A DNA stretch of 64,000 nucleotides from Balneola sp. (GTDB lineage Bacteria > Bacteroidota > Rhodothermia > Balneolales > Balneolaceae), in NCBI GenBank assembly GCA_003712055.1, contig RHLJ01000002.1, positions 372,001 through 436,000 of the forward strand. Reading direction: 5' to 3'. Position numbers and translations under genes: made by a program. The notes under the pieces were generated by a model. It made no database searches. It was not told the origin of the DNA and saw nothing but the letters and a program-made list of their open reading frames with translations. Below, in pieces: positions 53,179 through 62,447 of the stretch (position 1 is the stretch's first letter; each line of letters begins with the position of its first letter).

Positions 53179-54183
53179 TTAGATTAATCGTGAGTAAACA
53201 ATGAGTGCCAATCCGGCTATAAAAAAGAAAAACATCATGCCTATAAGGCGGTTAACTCCCTGAGGGGCATCTTTAAATTCTTTCCAAACAAATACTCCCC
53301 ATGCAGCAGCTACCATAGTAGCTCCTTGTCCCAGACCATAGGAAATTGCAAATCCAGCTTTATCGGCAGCAATGAGACTAAGCGACATTCCAATACACCA
53401 TATCACCCCACCAAGTATTCCTATGAGATGAAGCTTCGTATCTCCCTTTTTGAAATAATCAGCATAAGATACTTTTTCACCTTTTACTGGCTTGAACATG
53501 AAAATAGAGTTCCAAAGGAAGTTGGAAACAAAAATTCCAATAGAGAAGATGAATACCGCTGAGTACGGAGTTAATAAACCTGCTTCGGGAGAAACGAAAT
53601 CAGTAGACATCGATGCCGCTACGAATCGGTAAAAGAAGCCCATCAAAATCCCACCAACTATCGACAATATGATGCCTTTAGCTGGTGTTGAAGATCCCTG
53701 AGAGACCTTTTTTTTATAGGCTAATGCGTCTATACCAATTGCTGCTGCTACGAGGCCTACCCCTGAGAAAAGCAGTAAGGGATCACCTACTGGATCAGCG
53801 ATATAATTAACCACCACTCCCAAAATAAGGGCAATTCCAATGCCGACCGGGAAGGCAACGGCCATACCCGCGATATCAATAGCCGCAACAATCAGTAGGT
53901 TCGCAATATTGAAAACGACTCCTCCGATAAATGCAGAAACAAGAGCATCAGGAGATCCTTGAGAAAGATCTGCGACAAAACTCCTTCCGGCATCCCCCAT
54001 ACTTCCCAGGGTGAATCCAAAGATCAGAGTTAATAGCACGATGCCGATAGCGTAGTCCCAGTAAAAAAGTTGGAAGGCCCAGGATTTAGAAGAAAGCTTT
54101 TGAGTATTGGCCCAGGATCCCCAGCAAAGCATGGTAATCACACATAAAAAAACAGAAAGGGCATAACTATCAGGAATAAACAT
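53179..54183 (-). CDS. GRP/RhaT-like sugar permease
   Basis: A 334-residue membrane protein with about ten helices, of the DMT superfamily glucose/ribose porter type. It opens with SVFLCVITMLCWGSWANTQKL near 9-29 and has MAVAFPVGIGIALILGVVVNY near 127-147. It lies 7 bases after the ribokinase gene and just before the nucleoside hydrolase gene. The context points to uptake of the ribose released by the hydrolase, though substrate preference cannot be read from sequence. Confidence 0.78.
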   Translation of the reverse strand: MFIPDSYALSVFLCVITMLCWGSWANTQKLSSKSWAFQLFYWDYAIGIVLLTLIFGFTLGSMGDAGRSFVADLSQGSPDALVSAFIGGVVFNIANLLIVAAIDIAGMAVAFPVGIGIALILGVVVNYIADPVGDPLLLFSGVGLVAAAIGIDALAYKKKVSQGSSTPAKGIILSIVGGILMGFFYRFVAASMSTDFVSPEAGLLTPYSAVFIFSIGIFVSNFLWNSIFMFKPVKGEKVSYADYFKKGDTKLHLIGILGGVIWCIGMSLSLIAADKAGFAISYGLGQGATMVAAAWGVFVWKEFKDAPQGVNRLIGMMFFFFIAGLALIVYSRLI

Positions 54184-54190
54184 AATCGAT

Positions 54191-55114
54191 TTATTTGGTG
54201 GTTAGGAGGTCTGTCAATTCTTTTCTAAAAGGCACTGAAGCTTGTGCCCCTTTTCTTGTTACTGAAATTGCTGCTGCACGATTAGCGAATGCTACTGCCT
54301 CTTTAAGCTCCATGTTTTCGGATAAGGCTACTGCAAGAGCACCATTGAAAGTATCCCCGGCAGCAGTGGTATCAACGGCCGTAACTTTTTGTGTGGGAAT
54401 GATCTGATCCATAGTACTGGTGAGTACATATGCTCCCTGGCTGCCCAGTGTGATAATCACATATTCTATTCCTTTATCTCTTAGTGCAGTAGCTGCTTTT
54501 CGAGCACTTTCAAGATCAGTAACGGTTATTCCAGTAAGAATTTCGGCTTCTGTTTCATTAGGAGTGATAATGGATATTCGTTGCAGGTCTTTATCATCAA
54601 GAGCCTGGGCAGGAGCAGGATTGAGAATGACTTTACAGTTTTCCTGCTCAGCAATTTCCAGGCAATAGGAAACGATGGGAAGCGGAATTTCGAGTTGAAT
54701 GAGCATGAATTGTGCAGCCTGTATTGCAGGAGTAGCCTTGTCTATATCCGCAGTAGTTATTGAGGAGTTTGCACCTGAAGCCACTGCTATAGAGTTTTCT
54801 CCTTGGGCATCTACCAGGATAAGCGCTACCCCGGAAGGCGTTCCTGCTTGAATACTTACGTATTGGCTATCAATACCAGCTTCATTGAAATTGCTTAGAG
54901 ATTCTTTCCCAAAAATGTCGCTGCCAATACTGGATACGAAACTAACATTACCTCCTAAACGAGCAGCAGCTACGGCCTGGTTTGCTCCTTTCCCTCCGGG
55001 GTTCATCTTAAATGTACCCCCAAGAATAGTTTCTCCAGGACGTGGAATACGATCTGAATAGATCACCATATCCGTATTACTACTTCCGACAACAACAATT
55101 TTATTAGGACTCAT
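54191..55114 (-). CDS. rbsK: Ribokinase
   Basis: A 307-residue PfkB-family kinase phosphorylating ribose to ribose 5-phosphate. It begins KIVVVGSSNTDMVIYSDRIPRPGET. The sugar-site motif NPGGKGANQAVAAARLGG lies near 38-55. ATP-site and catalytic-base motif DTTAAGDTFNGAL lies near 243-255. It is first of a three-gene minus-strand operon with the permease and nucleoside hydrolase and is divergent from the LacI regulator, with a candidate operator 23 bases upstream of its start. Confidence 0.92.
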   Translation of the reverse strand: MSPNKIVVVGSSNTDMVIYSDRIPRPGETILGGTFKMNPGGKGANQAVAAARLGGNVSFVSSIGSDIFGKESLSNFNEAGIDSQYVSIQAGTPSGVALILVDAQGENSIAVASGANSSITTADIDKATPAIQAAQFMLIQLEIPLPIVSYCLEIAEQENCKVILNPAPAQALDDKDLQRISIITPNETEAEILTGITVTDLESARKAATALRDKGIEYVIITLGSQGAYVLTSTMDQIIPTQKVTAVDTTAAGDTFNGALAVALSENMELKEAVAFANRAAAISVTRKGAQASVPFRKELTDLLTTK

Positions 55115-55136
55115 TTTCAGGCAGTAAAAATTAGAA

Positions 55137-55146
55137 CAAACGTGTG
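55137..55146. promoter_or_regulatory. Candidate LacI-family operator between rbsK and lacI-type gene
   Basis: CAAACGTGTG shows 8 of 10 symmetrical positions around a central CG, the usual centre of LacI/PurR-type operators. It is the only such site I see in the 116-base divergent gap. Confidence 0.35.
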
Positions 55147-55230
55147 AGCAATAAATTAAAAGGAGTTTTTAAGATAAATACAAATTAAAATTTTAGGTTT
55201 TGATTGATGAATATGTTGTTAACTTCTGCC

Positions 55231-56241
55231 ATGAAATCAGACGGGATTACAATTAAGGAAATAGCCGCATTGCTCAATATTTCCAGCAGTACAGTATCAA
55301 GAGTGTTAGGAGGGAAGGCTAAAGAATTCAGGATAAGTAGCGAAACAGAAAAGCTGATCAAGAAAACGGCAGAGGCTCATAACTATCGTCCAAACCAGGT
55401 AGCCAGAAATTTGAGGCTCCAAAAATCGAATACGATCGGATTGGTGATCCCGGATATTTCCAATCCTTTTTTTTGCAACCTTGCGCTCAAGATCGAAACA
55501 GAGTTAAGGAGTAGGGGCAAACTTATTCTGCTTTGCGATACACATGATGACTCAGAAATTGAAAAGGATAGCCTGCAGCTTTTGGTTGACAGGCAGGTCG
55601 ATGGCTTGTTGGTTGCTCCCGTAGGGTTAAAAGGCGAGCATTTTGAGAATCTCTCTAAACCACTGGTTATGATTGATCGATATTTCGAAACCTTGTCAAT
55701 CCCTTATGTGTCGACGAATAACTATTCCAGTTCCTATGATGCGGTGAAACTTCTTCAGGGGAGAGGGCACAAAAAAATAAGTTGTATTCAAGGACTTGAG
55801 AACACCATATCAAACCGGCAGCGTGTGGAAGGATATTTGAAAGCTATGGCTGAGCATGATGCTACAAGATTCGAAGTTGAAGTAATAGGATCTGACTTTA
55901 CCATTCAAAATGGATATGAATCTGCATTAGAAGTACTTGGCAGAAAAAAACGCCCTACGGCAATATTCTCACTGAGCAATCAGATTACTTTAGGGGTATT
56001 AAAGGCGACTAAGGAGTTAAAGTTAGAAGTACCAACAGATGTCTCAATCATATCCTTTGATGATCAACCCTACTTCGAGCTTACCCAACCTTCTATTAGC
56101 TCTATCCGTCAACCTGTTGAAGAAATAGGTAAAGAAGCCGTAAAGCTTCTGTTCGATCTCATTGAAGGCAAAGAAAGTACCAGCAAGCTTATTGAAGCTA
56201 CTTATATAGAAAGAGAATCTATCTCAGCTCCTTCGTTGTAG
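55231..56241 (+). CDS. LacI-family transcriptional regulator
   Basis: A 336-residue repressor. The helix-turn-helix ITIKEIAALLNISSSTVSRVLGGK lies at about 6-29, with the hinge helix NYRPNQVARNLR near 50. The periplasmic-binding-protein-like sensor starts at NTIGLVIPDISNPFF near 68. Divergent from the ribokinase operon, so ribose or a ribosyl compound is the probable inducer. ATG 55231 gives the usual spacing to the HTH; ATG 55207 and 55213 are also possible. Confidence 0.88.
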   Translation: MKSDGITIKEIAALLNISSSTVSRVLGGKAKEFRISSETEKLIKKTAEAHNYRPNQVARNLRLQKSNTIGLVIPDISNPFFCNLALKIETELRSRGKLILLCDTHDDSEIEKDSLQLLVDRQVDGLLVAPVGLKGEHFENLSKPLVMIDRYFETLSIPYVSTNNYSSSYDAVKLLQGRGHKKISCIQGLENTISNRQRVEGYLKAMAEHDATRFEVEVIGSDFTIQNGYESALEVLGRKKRPTAIFSLSNQITLGVLKATKELKLEVPTDVSIISFDDQPYFELTQPSISSIRQPVEEIGKEAVKLLFDLIEGKESTSKLIEATYIERESISAPSL

Positions 56242-56246
56242 AAGAA

Positions 56247-57578
56247 TTAAAGCAGCTTACTTGCGATGTTTGCCAATTCTGAGCGCTCGCCTTTTTCCAG
56301 GTTTACATGTGCATAAATGGGATTATTATGCATTCTATCTACCAGGTATGAAAGTCCATTACTTTGAGAGTCCAGGTATGGAGTATCAATCTGGAAGATA
56401 TCTCCTGTAAAGATGATTTTCGTCTTTTCTCCAGCCCTTGTAATGATGGTTTTTATCTCATGAGGAGTCAGGTTTTGAGCCTCATCAACAATAAAAATCA
56501 CGTTCGATAAACTACGTCCTCTGATATAAGCCAGAGGAACGATGCGAAGCTTATCGGTTTGCACCATTTCATCAATCTTCTTGTACTGCTTACTGGTTTC
56601 CTTGAATTGGTTTTTAATAAAGCTCAGGTTATCCCAAAGCGGCTGCATATAAGGATCAATCTTTTGGCTGGCATCTCCTGGGAGATATCCAATATCCTTA
56701 TTGCTAAGTGGTACAATTGGGCGTGCTAAATAAATTTGTTTGAAATGGCTTCGCTGCTCCAGGGCACTAGCTAATGCAAGCAATGTTTTTCCAGTTCCAG
56801 CTGAGCCTGTTACACTAGCCAACATAATACTTGGGTTCATAAGTGCATGAAGTGCAAAAGTCTGCTCCGCATTTTTTGGAGTTATACCATAGGCATTCAT
56901 TACTTCGATGTTCTCAATATAACCGGACTTCTTATTGTATTTGCCCAAAGCAGAAGAGCCATGACTTTTCATGATATAGAAGTGGTTGCTTACTGGTGAA
57001 GCTTCCATTAATCCCTTGGGACGGATTTTGCCCTTTTCATAGAACTTGCTGATTACAGAAGGATCTTCCAGTTCAAGCTCAGTTTTACCTTTGTATAACT
57101 GGTCAATATTCTTGACTTGCACCGTCTCATAATCCTCTGCCTCGAGGTTAAGGGCTCGTGCTTTCAGTCTCAGGTTTATATCCTTTGAAACGAGGATTAC
57201 TTTTTCCTTGGGATTTTCGGATTTCAGCCTGAGTGCGGCATTGATGATATCATGATCGTTTTTCTTAGAACCAAACATTTCGTTGGCATCTACATGATCT
57301 CCACCATTAGTAATTACTTTCAGATTGCCGTGGGAGCGCCCATTAAGTGGAATCCAATCAAGGAGCATGTTGTCATCAGAAATACTATCCAGATAACGGA
57401 TAAATTCCCTTGCATGTAAGTTAGTTACTGAGTTCCCCTTTTTAAAAGTGTCTATCTCCTCAAGAACAGTGATAGGGATTGCTACGTCATTTTTTTCAAA
57501 ATTTTTAACTGCTTCATTGTCATATAAAAGAACGGAAGTGTCGAGTACGAAAATCTTTTTCGTTTTCTTCTTCGGCAT
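56247..57578 (-). CDS. PhoH-family ATPase with N-terminal PIN domain
   Basis: A 443-residue PhoH2-like protein. An N-terminal PIN ribonuclease domain covers about 1-150 (KIFVLDTSVLLYD near 8-20, with the acidic metal site). A C-terminal PhoH helicase-type ATPase covers about 215-440, with Walker A GSAGTGKTLLAL near 260 and Walker B VIFIVDEAQNLTP near 350. Such proteins are RNA unwinding-nucleases in other bacteria. ATG 57578 is preferred over TTG 57584. Convergent with the LacI-type gene, only 5 bases apart. Confidence 0.9.
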   Translation of the reverse strand: MPKKKTKKIFVLDTSVLLYDNEAVKNFEKNDVAIPITVLEEIDTFKKGNSVTNLHAREFIRYLDSISDDNMLLDWIPLNGRSHGNLKVITNGGDHVDANEMFGSKKNDHDIINAALRLKSENPKEKVILVSKDINLRLKARALNLEAEDYETVQVKNIDQLYKGKTELELEDPSVISKFYEKGKIRPKGLMEASPVSNHFYIMKSHGSSALGKYNKKSGYIENIEVMNAYGITPKNAEQTFALHALMNPSIMLASVTGSAGTGKTLLALASALEQRSHFKQIYLARPIVPLSNKDIGYLPGDASQKIDPYMQPLWDNLSFIKNQFKETSKQYKKIDEMVQTDKLRIVPLAYIRGRSLSNVIFIVDEAQNLTPHEIKTIITRAGEKTKIIFTGDIFQIDTPYLDSQSNGLSYLVDRMHNNPIYAHVNLEKGERSELANIASKLL

Positions 57579-57747
57579 GGGCAAATGGTATTTAAATTCA
57601 ACGTAAAACCGTAAGCCTTTGTAGATGATGTTAAAGAACGGCTATCAGAATTAATGAACATCTATATCTAGATGCAACGAATGTGGAAAAGTATTTAGAT
57701 TTTTTTTTGAGAGACGAAAAAGGCAGTTTTTTGGGTGAGTTATCAAC

Positions 57748-58500
57748 TTAATTATTCACATGCCATAAGCCGATGCTAAGTGCAACTGCCGCATTAAGGC
57801 TCTCAACAGCGTTTTGATCACCTGAAGCTGGGATTAGTGCTCGAGTTCTTTTAGGTGATATGAGGGACTTACTAATACCATTTGCTTCGTTGCCAACCAC
57901 TAAAATTATTTTATCACTTGATGGGATTTCAATGATTGGAATAGAGCCGGGATTTCCATCTAGTAAAACTACCTTCCATCCCGATTCTTCCAGTTGCTGA
58001 AAGGATTCATCAAGTTCGAGAGAAAGGTAGGGGATAGCCCCGGTAGCACCTACGGTACTTCGTACAACTTTAGGATTGAACATATCCACCGTGCCTTTCC
58101 CACTTAGGAATGCGACAGCATTAAACCAGGAGGCGGTTCGGATTATAGTTCCAAGGTTACCTGGGTCTTGAATAGCATCCACAGCGACAACTACTCCTTT
58201 CTGCTTCTTTAGTTCTTCAATTGTTATAGGGTTAGGAATATGGAAGATGCCTAATACTCCTTGAGGGTTTTCAGTATTGGAAACTTCATCAAATAAAGCA
58301 CTGTCCAGGAAAAAAGCTTCAGAGAAATCTGTAGTAACATGTTCCTCCAAGAAAATAGAATGGAGTTTTACTTTTTTTGATTCAAGTACTTGCTTTAAGG
58401 CACGTTCACCCTCAACAATAAATAGTTTTTCCTGCTCCCGGTATTTACGGGAACGCAGTTTTCTCAATAGGGTAAGTTGTTTGTTAGAAGCTTTTTTCAA
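57748..58500 (-). CDS. SpoU/TrmH-family RNA 2'-O-methyltransferase
   Basis: A 250-residue SPOUT methyltransferase acting on rRNA or tRNA ribose. An N-terminal substrate-binding domain (about 1-85, EKLFIVEGERALKQVLES) is followed by motif 1 NLGTIIRTASWF, motif 2 ILVVGNEANGIS and motif 3 LIPASGDQNAVESLNAAVALSIGLW at the C-terminus. The frame is open to TTG 58587 but holds no ATG. TTG 58500 gives MKKASNKQLTLLRKLRSRKYR, the usual family start, and I prefer it. TTG 58542 is another option. Confidence 0.85.
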   Translation of the reverse strand: MKKASNKQLTLLRKLRSRKYREQEKLFIVEGERALKQVLESKKVKLHSIFLEEHVTTDFSEAFFLDSALFDEVSNTENPQGVLGIFHIPNPITIEELKKQKGVVVAVDAIQDPGNLGTIIRTASWFNAVAFLSGKGTVDMFNPKVVRSTVGATGAIPYLSLELDESFQQLEESGWKVVLLDGNPGSIPIIEIPSSDKIILVVGNEANGISKSLISPKRTRALIPASGDQNAVESLNAAVALSIGLWHVNN

Positions 58501-58607
58501 AAGTGTACTTTTCTGACGGATCAAAGGTAATTCAAATTTCAATCTTCGGCATTTACTAATTCTGAATTGTCTATCTTTGCCCCACAAATTTACCCAAAAA
58601 ATAAAGA

Positions 58608-60116
58608 ATGGATTTTCTAAAGAAATTAGGAATAGAAGGAGTAAACGCGGGAACCAGTACGGGCCAGAAATATCTGGAAAGTAAAGAAATGATAAGCAGC
58701 TATACCCCTGTGGATGGAAAGAAAATTGCTAATGTTTCGGTTACAACTAAAGAACAATATGATGAGGTAGTAGCTACTGCAGAAGAAGCGTTCAAAGTTT
58801 GGAGAGAAGTGCCTGCTCCTCAGCGTGGTGAGATTGTCCGACAAATTGGAGAAAAACTCCGTGAGTTTAAAGAACCCCTGGGAAAACTTGTTACTTATGA
58901 GATGGGTAAAATAAACCAGGAGGGACTTGGTGAAGTACAGGAAATGATTGATATCTGCGATTTTGCAGTAGGTTTGAGCAGGCAGCTTTATGGCCTTACT
59001 ATGCATAGTGAGCGCCCTAATCATAGAATGTATGAGCAATGGCATCCGCTTGGTGTTGTAGGGATTATTTCCGCTTTCAACTTTCCGGTAGCGGTTTGGA
59101 GCTGGAATGCAATGATAGCAGCAGTATGCGGAGATGTGATGATCTGGAAGGGCTCAGAAAAAACCCCGTTATGTGGAGTTGCCATTCAAAATATTGTATC
59201 TAAAGTTTTGAAAGAGAATAATCTGCCTGAAGGGATTTTTAATCTCGTTACCGGCGATCGTGAAGTAGGAGAATGGATGACAAAAGATGAACGTGTTCCT
59301 CTTGTCTCAGCTACTGGTTCTATTAGGATGGGTAAAGAAGTTGCAAAAACAGTAGGAGGAAGGCTTGGGAGATCTATTCTTGAGCTCGGTGGTAACAATG
59401 CCATTATTATTTCGGAGCATGCAGATATTGAAATGGCAATCAGAGCTACGGTATTTGGAGCTGTGGGAACCTGTGGGCAACGTTGTACAAGTACCAGGCG
59501 GTTGATTATTCATGAGAATGTGTATGACCAGGTAAAAGAACGTTTACTCGCAATCTATGATAACATCACAATTGGAAACCCTCTTGACCCTGAAACACTG
59601 GTTGGCCCACTTATTGACGAAATTGCTATCGAGAATATGCAAAAGGCGCTCAAGCAGATTAAAAAGCAAGGTGGCGAGGTTATTTATGGTGGTGAAGTTC
59701 TGGAAAGGGAAGGATATTTCGTTCGCCCGGCCATTGCTGAAGTAAAAAATGAATACAAGATTGTGCAGGAAGAAACTTTTGCTCCAATCCTATATCTAAT
59801 TAAGTATAGCACCATGGAGGAAGCAATTAGTTATCACAATGGAGTAAAACAAGGACTAAGCTCGGCGATGTTTACACTCAATATGAGAGAAGCTGAAGGG
59901 TTTTTAAGTGCCAGAGGGTCTGATTGCGGTATTGCTAATGTTAATATTGGAACAAGTGGGGCAGAAATTGGTGGCGCTTTTGGTGGAGAAAAGGAAACCG
60001 GAGGAGGAAGAGAATCTGGTTCTGATGCCTGGAAGGCTTATATGCGCCGACAAACGAATACTATAAACTGGAGCGAAGAGCTTCCGTTAGCTCAGGGCAT
60101 CTCTTTTGATGTGTAG
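58608..60116 (+). CDS. ALDH7-type aldehyde dehydrogenase (aminoadipate semialdehyde type)
   Basis: A 502-residue NAD-dependent aldehyde dehydrogenase. The cofactor segment is FNFPVAVWSWN near 155. The general base is Glu259 in ELGGNN and the catalytic cysteine Cys293 in GQRCTS. The sequence GGAFGGEKETGGGRESGSDAWKAYMRRQT near the end and TNTINWSEELPLAQGI match the antiquitin/AmaB group, which oxidises 2-aminoadipate 6-semialdehyde (piperideine-6-carboxylate) in lysine breakdown. No other lysine-degradation gene is nearby. Monocistronic and divergent from the RNA methyltransferase gene. Confidence 0.88.
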   Translation: MDFLKKLGIEGVNAGTSTGQKYLESKEMISSYTPVDGKKIANVSVTTKEQYDEVVATAEEAFKVWREVPAPQRGEIVRQIGEKLREFKEPLGKLVTYEMGKINQEGLGEVQEMIDICDFAVGLSRQLYGLTMHSERPNHRMYEQWHPLGVVGIISAFNFPVAVWSWNAMIAAVCGDVMIWKGSEKTPLCGVAIQNIVSKVLKENNLPEGIFNLVTGDREVGEWMTKDERVPLVSATGSIRMGKEVAKTVGGRLGRSILELGGNNAIIISEHADIEMAIRATVFGAVGTCGQRCTSTRRLIIHENVYDQVKERLLAIYDNITIGNPLDPETLVGPLIDEIAIENMQKALKQIKKQGGEVIYGGEVLEREGYFVRPAIAEVKNEYKIVQEETFAPILYLIKYSTMEEAISYHNGVKQGLSSAMFTLNMREAEGFLSARGSDCGIANVNIGTSGAEIGGAFGGEKETGGGRESGSDAWKAYMRRQTNTINWSEELPLAQGISFDV

Positions 60117-60237
60117 TCATCATAAAAGAACCCAATGTCCTTCATAACCATAAACAATGTGCATCATTGGTTGGAACCTTCCGATCTTGGCATCGAAATT
60201 TTTTAAAAGTATTATTTAATAAAAACAGGTGATAGAA

Positions 60238-60564
60238 ATGGCTAACACAGTTGAATTTAATGACAGCAATTTCGAACAAGAAGTATTGAACTCAGACCAA
60301 CCTGTATTGGTTGATTTTTGGGCTGAATGGTGTGGTCCATGTAGAATGATTGGACCAGTTGTTGAAGAAATGGCTGGCGAATACGCTGGTAAAGCAAAAA
60401 TTGGAAAAGTAAATGTTGATCATAACCCTGAAGTTTCTGTGAAGTACGGAATCAGAAGTATTCCTGCTCTACTAATTTTTAAGGATGGACAGGTTGTAGA
60501 TCAGATTATTGGTGCAGTTCCTAAAACTCACCTTACCAAGCAATTAGATGCTCAATTGAACTAA
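60238..60564 (+). CDS. trxA: Thioredoxin
   Basis: A 108-residue classical thioredoxin with the redox motif WCGPC at 31-35, the cis-proline in RSIPALLIF near 75 and the conserved VDFWAEW lead-in. It is a cytosolic protein-disulfide reductase. ATG 60238 follows AGGTGA at a good spacing of about 5 bases, one of the few clear Shine-Dalgarno sites in this window. GTG 60229 is less likely. It has its own leader and a terminator, so it is monocistronic. Confidence 0.96.
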   Translation: MANTVEFNDSNFEQEVLNSDQPVLVDFWAEWCGPCRMIGPVVEEMAGEYAGKAKIGKVNVDHNPEVSVKYGIRSIPALLIFKDGQVVDQIIGAVPKTHLTKQLDAQLN

Positions 60565-60588
60565 GAGCATTACGACCTCATATGCTTT

Positions 60589-60624
60589 AAAGGCCGGTTA
60601 GTAAACTGATCGGCCTTTTTTATT
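60589..60624 (+). terminator. Rho-independent terminator after trxA
   Basis: AAAGGCCGGTTAG and CTGATCGGCCTTT pair along about 12 positions with two G-T pairs, followed by a T-run. It ends where the convergent kinase gene ends. Confidence 0.88.
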
Positions 60625-61043
60625 TAAGCCAGATTGAATTTGAGTACCAGCTTAGTCCCGTTATCCTGGTACGCCACCTCTTCTGCATACTCATTCATAA
60701 GAAATACTCCCCGGCCACTGGTATTCAGCAAATTCTCTTCTGCAAGTGGGTCAGCAATATCATCGGGATTGAAGCCAGGTCCCTCGTCTTTTGAAGTAAT
60801 GGTCAAACTTTTACCATCGCTTTGTGCGGTAAGGATAACTTTTTTGGTGGGGTCGAGTTGGTTACCGTGTACCACTCCGTTAGTAGCTGCTTCTGATACC
60901 GTGAGCATCAGTTTAGCATAAAGCTCGTCATCAAAACCCAGCTTTTCCTGTAACTCATTAAGAAATCCTTCCAGTTTATCTAGCTCCTCATATTCTGATT
61001 TGAGGATTAACTCTATCTTTACTTGCATAAGAGATAACGTCAT
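60624..61043 (-). CDS. RsbW-like anti-sigma/ATP-binding regulatory kinase
   Basis: A 139-residue stand-alone GHKL ATPase. The N-box is SEAATNGVVHGN near 50-61, the G1-type box DEGPGFNPDDI near 87-97 and the G2-type SGRGVFLM near 109. Such proteins bind sigma factors or phosphorylate STAS-domain antagonists. No sigma factor, STAS protein or phosphatase is adjacent, so the partner is elsewhere. ATG 61028 (MQVKIELIL) may be the real start; both ATGs are in frame. Confidence 0.82.
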   Translation of the reverse strand: MTLSLMQVKIELILKSEYEELDKLEGFLNELQEKLGFDDELYAKLMLTVSEAATNGVVHGNQLDPTKKVILTAQSDGKSLTITSKDEGPGFNPDDIADPLAEENLLNTSGRGVFLMNEYAEEVAYQDNGTKLVLKFNLA

Positions 61044-61070
61044 AATTTTAACCGCGGCATACTAAAATAT

Positions 61071-61087
61071 TTGTATTCTAGATACAA
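61071..61087. promoter_or_regulatory. Inverted repeat in the kinase-permease divergent gap
   Basis: TTGTAT and ATACAA are perfect 6-bp arms around TCTAG. It lies 28 bases upstream of the kinase start in a 138-base divergent gap. A regulator cannot be named. Confidence 0.3.
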
Positions 61088-61181
61088 GTACTATCGACTT
61101 AGAAATGGCTAACAAAGATAATACTATCTTAACATGTAATGGGTACACTTACTTGAATAAAATTTCAGCACAAAATAGTTA

Positions 61182-62312
61182 ATGACTAATTCATCAGATT
61201 CACGCAACGGAAGCTTCATAGAAAGCCTGATACCTACCAGCTTTTTTCACATCATCAAACAAGAAAGAATCTTTATCGGGCTTATTGGTCTCTTCTTTTT
61301 TGCTGCAGGTGTCACCTTCCCCTATGCCGAAATTGCAATGTGGGTGGGATTTATTTTTGCTGGCTATTCTGCCATTGCTAACGACAGTATCCAAACTATC
61401 GGCACCTTTCTGGCTTCGAACCAGGATAAGAAGTGGTGGGTGTTATGGATTTACATCGGCGGGATTTTTCTTGCTACGGTAACAGTGAGCTGGGTTATTT
61501 TCGATGGTGATGTAAGCTACCAGCGTCTTACTTCAAAAGGATTTAGCGAAAGTCCAACCAGCTTTACCTTCTTACAGGTAGCTGCTCCTGTATTCCTTCT
61601 CATATTGACCAGAATGAGAATGCCGGTTTCTACCACATTCTTATTGTTGAGTTGTTTTGCTGCTTCTGCCGAAGACATCACTTCTGTACTGGGAAAGAGC
61701 TTAAGCGGATATTTTCTCGCTTTTGCCGCAGGTTTGATTGTTTGGTTATTGGTTACCAAAACCTTTGAAAAGAAATTTGCAACAACTGAAGCAGCAAAGA
61801 TATGGCTTCCTATTCAGTGGATTACCTCGGGTAGTTTATGGGCAGTTTGGGTTATGCAAGATGCCGCGAATGTGGCTGTATATTTACCTAGGTCATTAAG
61901 CTTTGGACAATTTCTTGGCTTTGCTCTGTTTATTTTCTTTGGCCTTGGTTTGTTATTCTATTTGAGAGGGGACAAGATTCAGCAGATTGTAACCGAAAAG
62001 TCCAGGGTTACCGATATTCGTTCAGCGACCATTATTGATTTTATTTATGCAATCCTGCTTACTTATAAACTTACAGTAAGTACGGTTCCTATGAGTACAA
62101 CCTGGGTATTTCTGGGGCTTCTGGCAGGTCGTGAAATCGGGATGAGTATAACGGGTGATAAAAAGATAACTGGTCAGCCAATAGGAAAGGTGCTAAAAAT
62201 GATATTCAAAGATTTATCCTATGCCTTATTTGGACTGTTGGTATCCATCTTGTTGGCCGTATCGATAAACGCTGATGTTAGGGAAGAGTTATTAAACTAC
62301 CTCGGCTATTGA
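61182..62312 (+). CDS. PiT-like (inorganic phosphate transporter superfamily) membrane protein
   Basis: A 376-residue polytopic membrane protein with about ten helices. Two halves each carry a degenerate PiT-type signature. The first half has YSAIANDSIQTIGTF near 59-73, then MPVSTTFLLL near 147. The second half has MQDAANVAVYLPR near 227, then VPMSTTWVFLGLLAGREIG near 306. PiT permeases have GANDVANAIG and PVSTTH in such a two-fold repeat, so I infer distant homology. Conservation of the Asn-Asp and Ser-Thr-Thr elements suggests cation-coupled anion transport. The substrate is not certain. Confidence 0.55.
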   Translation: MTNSSDSRNGSFIESLIPTSFFHIIKQERIFIGLIGLFFFAAGVTFPYAEIAMWVGFIFAGYSAIANDSIQTIGTFLASNQDKKWWVLWIYIGGIFLATVTVSWVIFDGDVSYQRLTSKGFSESPTSFTFLQVAAPVFLLILTRMRMPVSTTFLLLSCFAASAEDITSVLGKSLSGYFLAFAAGLIVWLLVTKTFEKKFATTEAAKIWLPIQWITSGSLWAVWVMQDAANVAVYLPRSLSFGQFLGFALFIFFGLGLLFYLRGDKIQQIVTEKSRVTDIRSATIIDFIYAILLTYKLTVSTVPMSTTWVFLGLLAGREIGMSITGDKKITGQPIGKVLKMIFKDLSYALFGLLVSILLAVSINADVREELLNYLGY

Positions 62313-62337
62313 AATTGAGATCAAAAAGCTTCATACT

Positions 62338-62372
62338 AAGGCGTGCTCGTTTATTACGAGCACGCCTTTTTT
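62338..62372 (+). terminator. Rho-independent terminator after the PiT-like gene
   Basis: GCGTGCTCGT and ACGAGCACGC are perfect 10-bp arms, extended by AAG/CTT, around TTATT and followed by a T-run. Confidence 0.93.
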
Positions 62373-62447
62373 ATTATTCCTGTCCTGCATTCTCTTCGAA
62401 AGAAAGTCATCTACATATAACCCAACTATTCGAAAACCAGATGCACT

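Noticed and set aside
58501-58587. 29-residue N-terminal extension of the SpoU methyltransferase from TTG 58587
   Set aside because: The extra residues do not match the usual family start, which begins at TTG 58500. No ATG exists in either case, so this stays uncertain.
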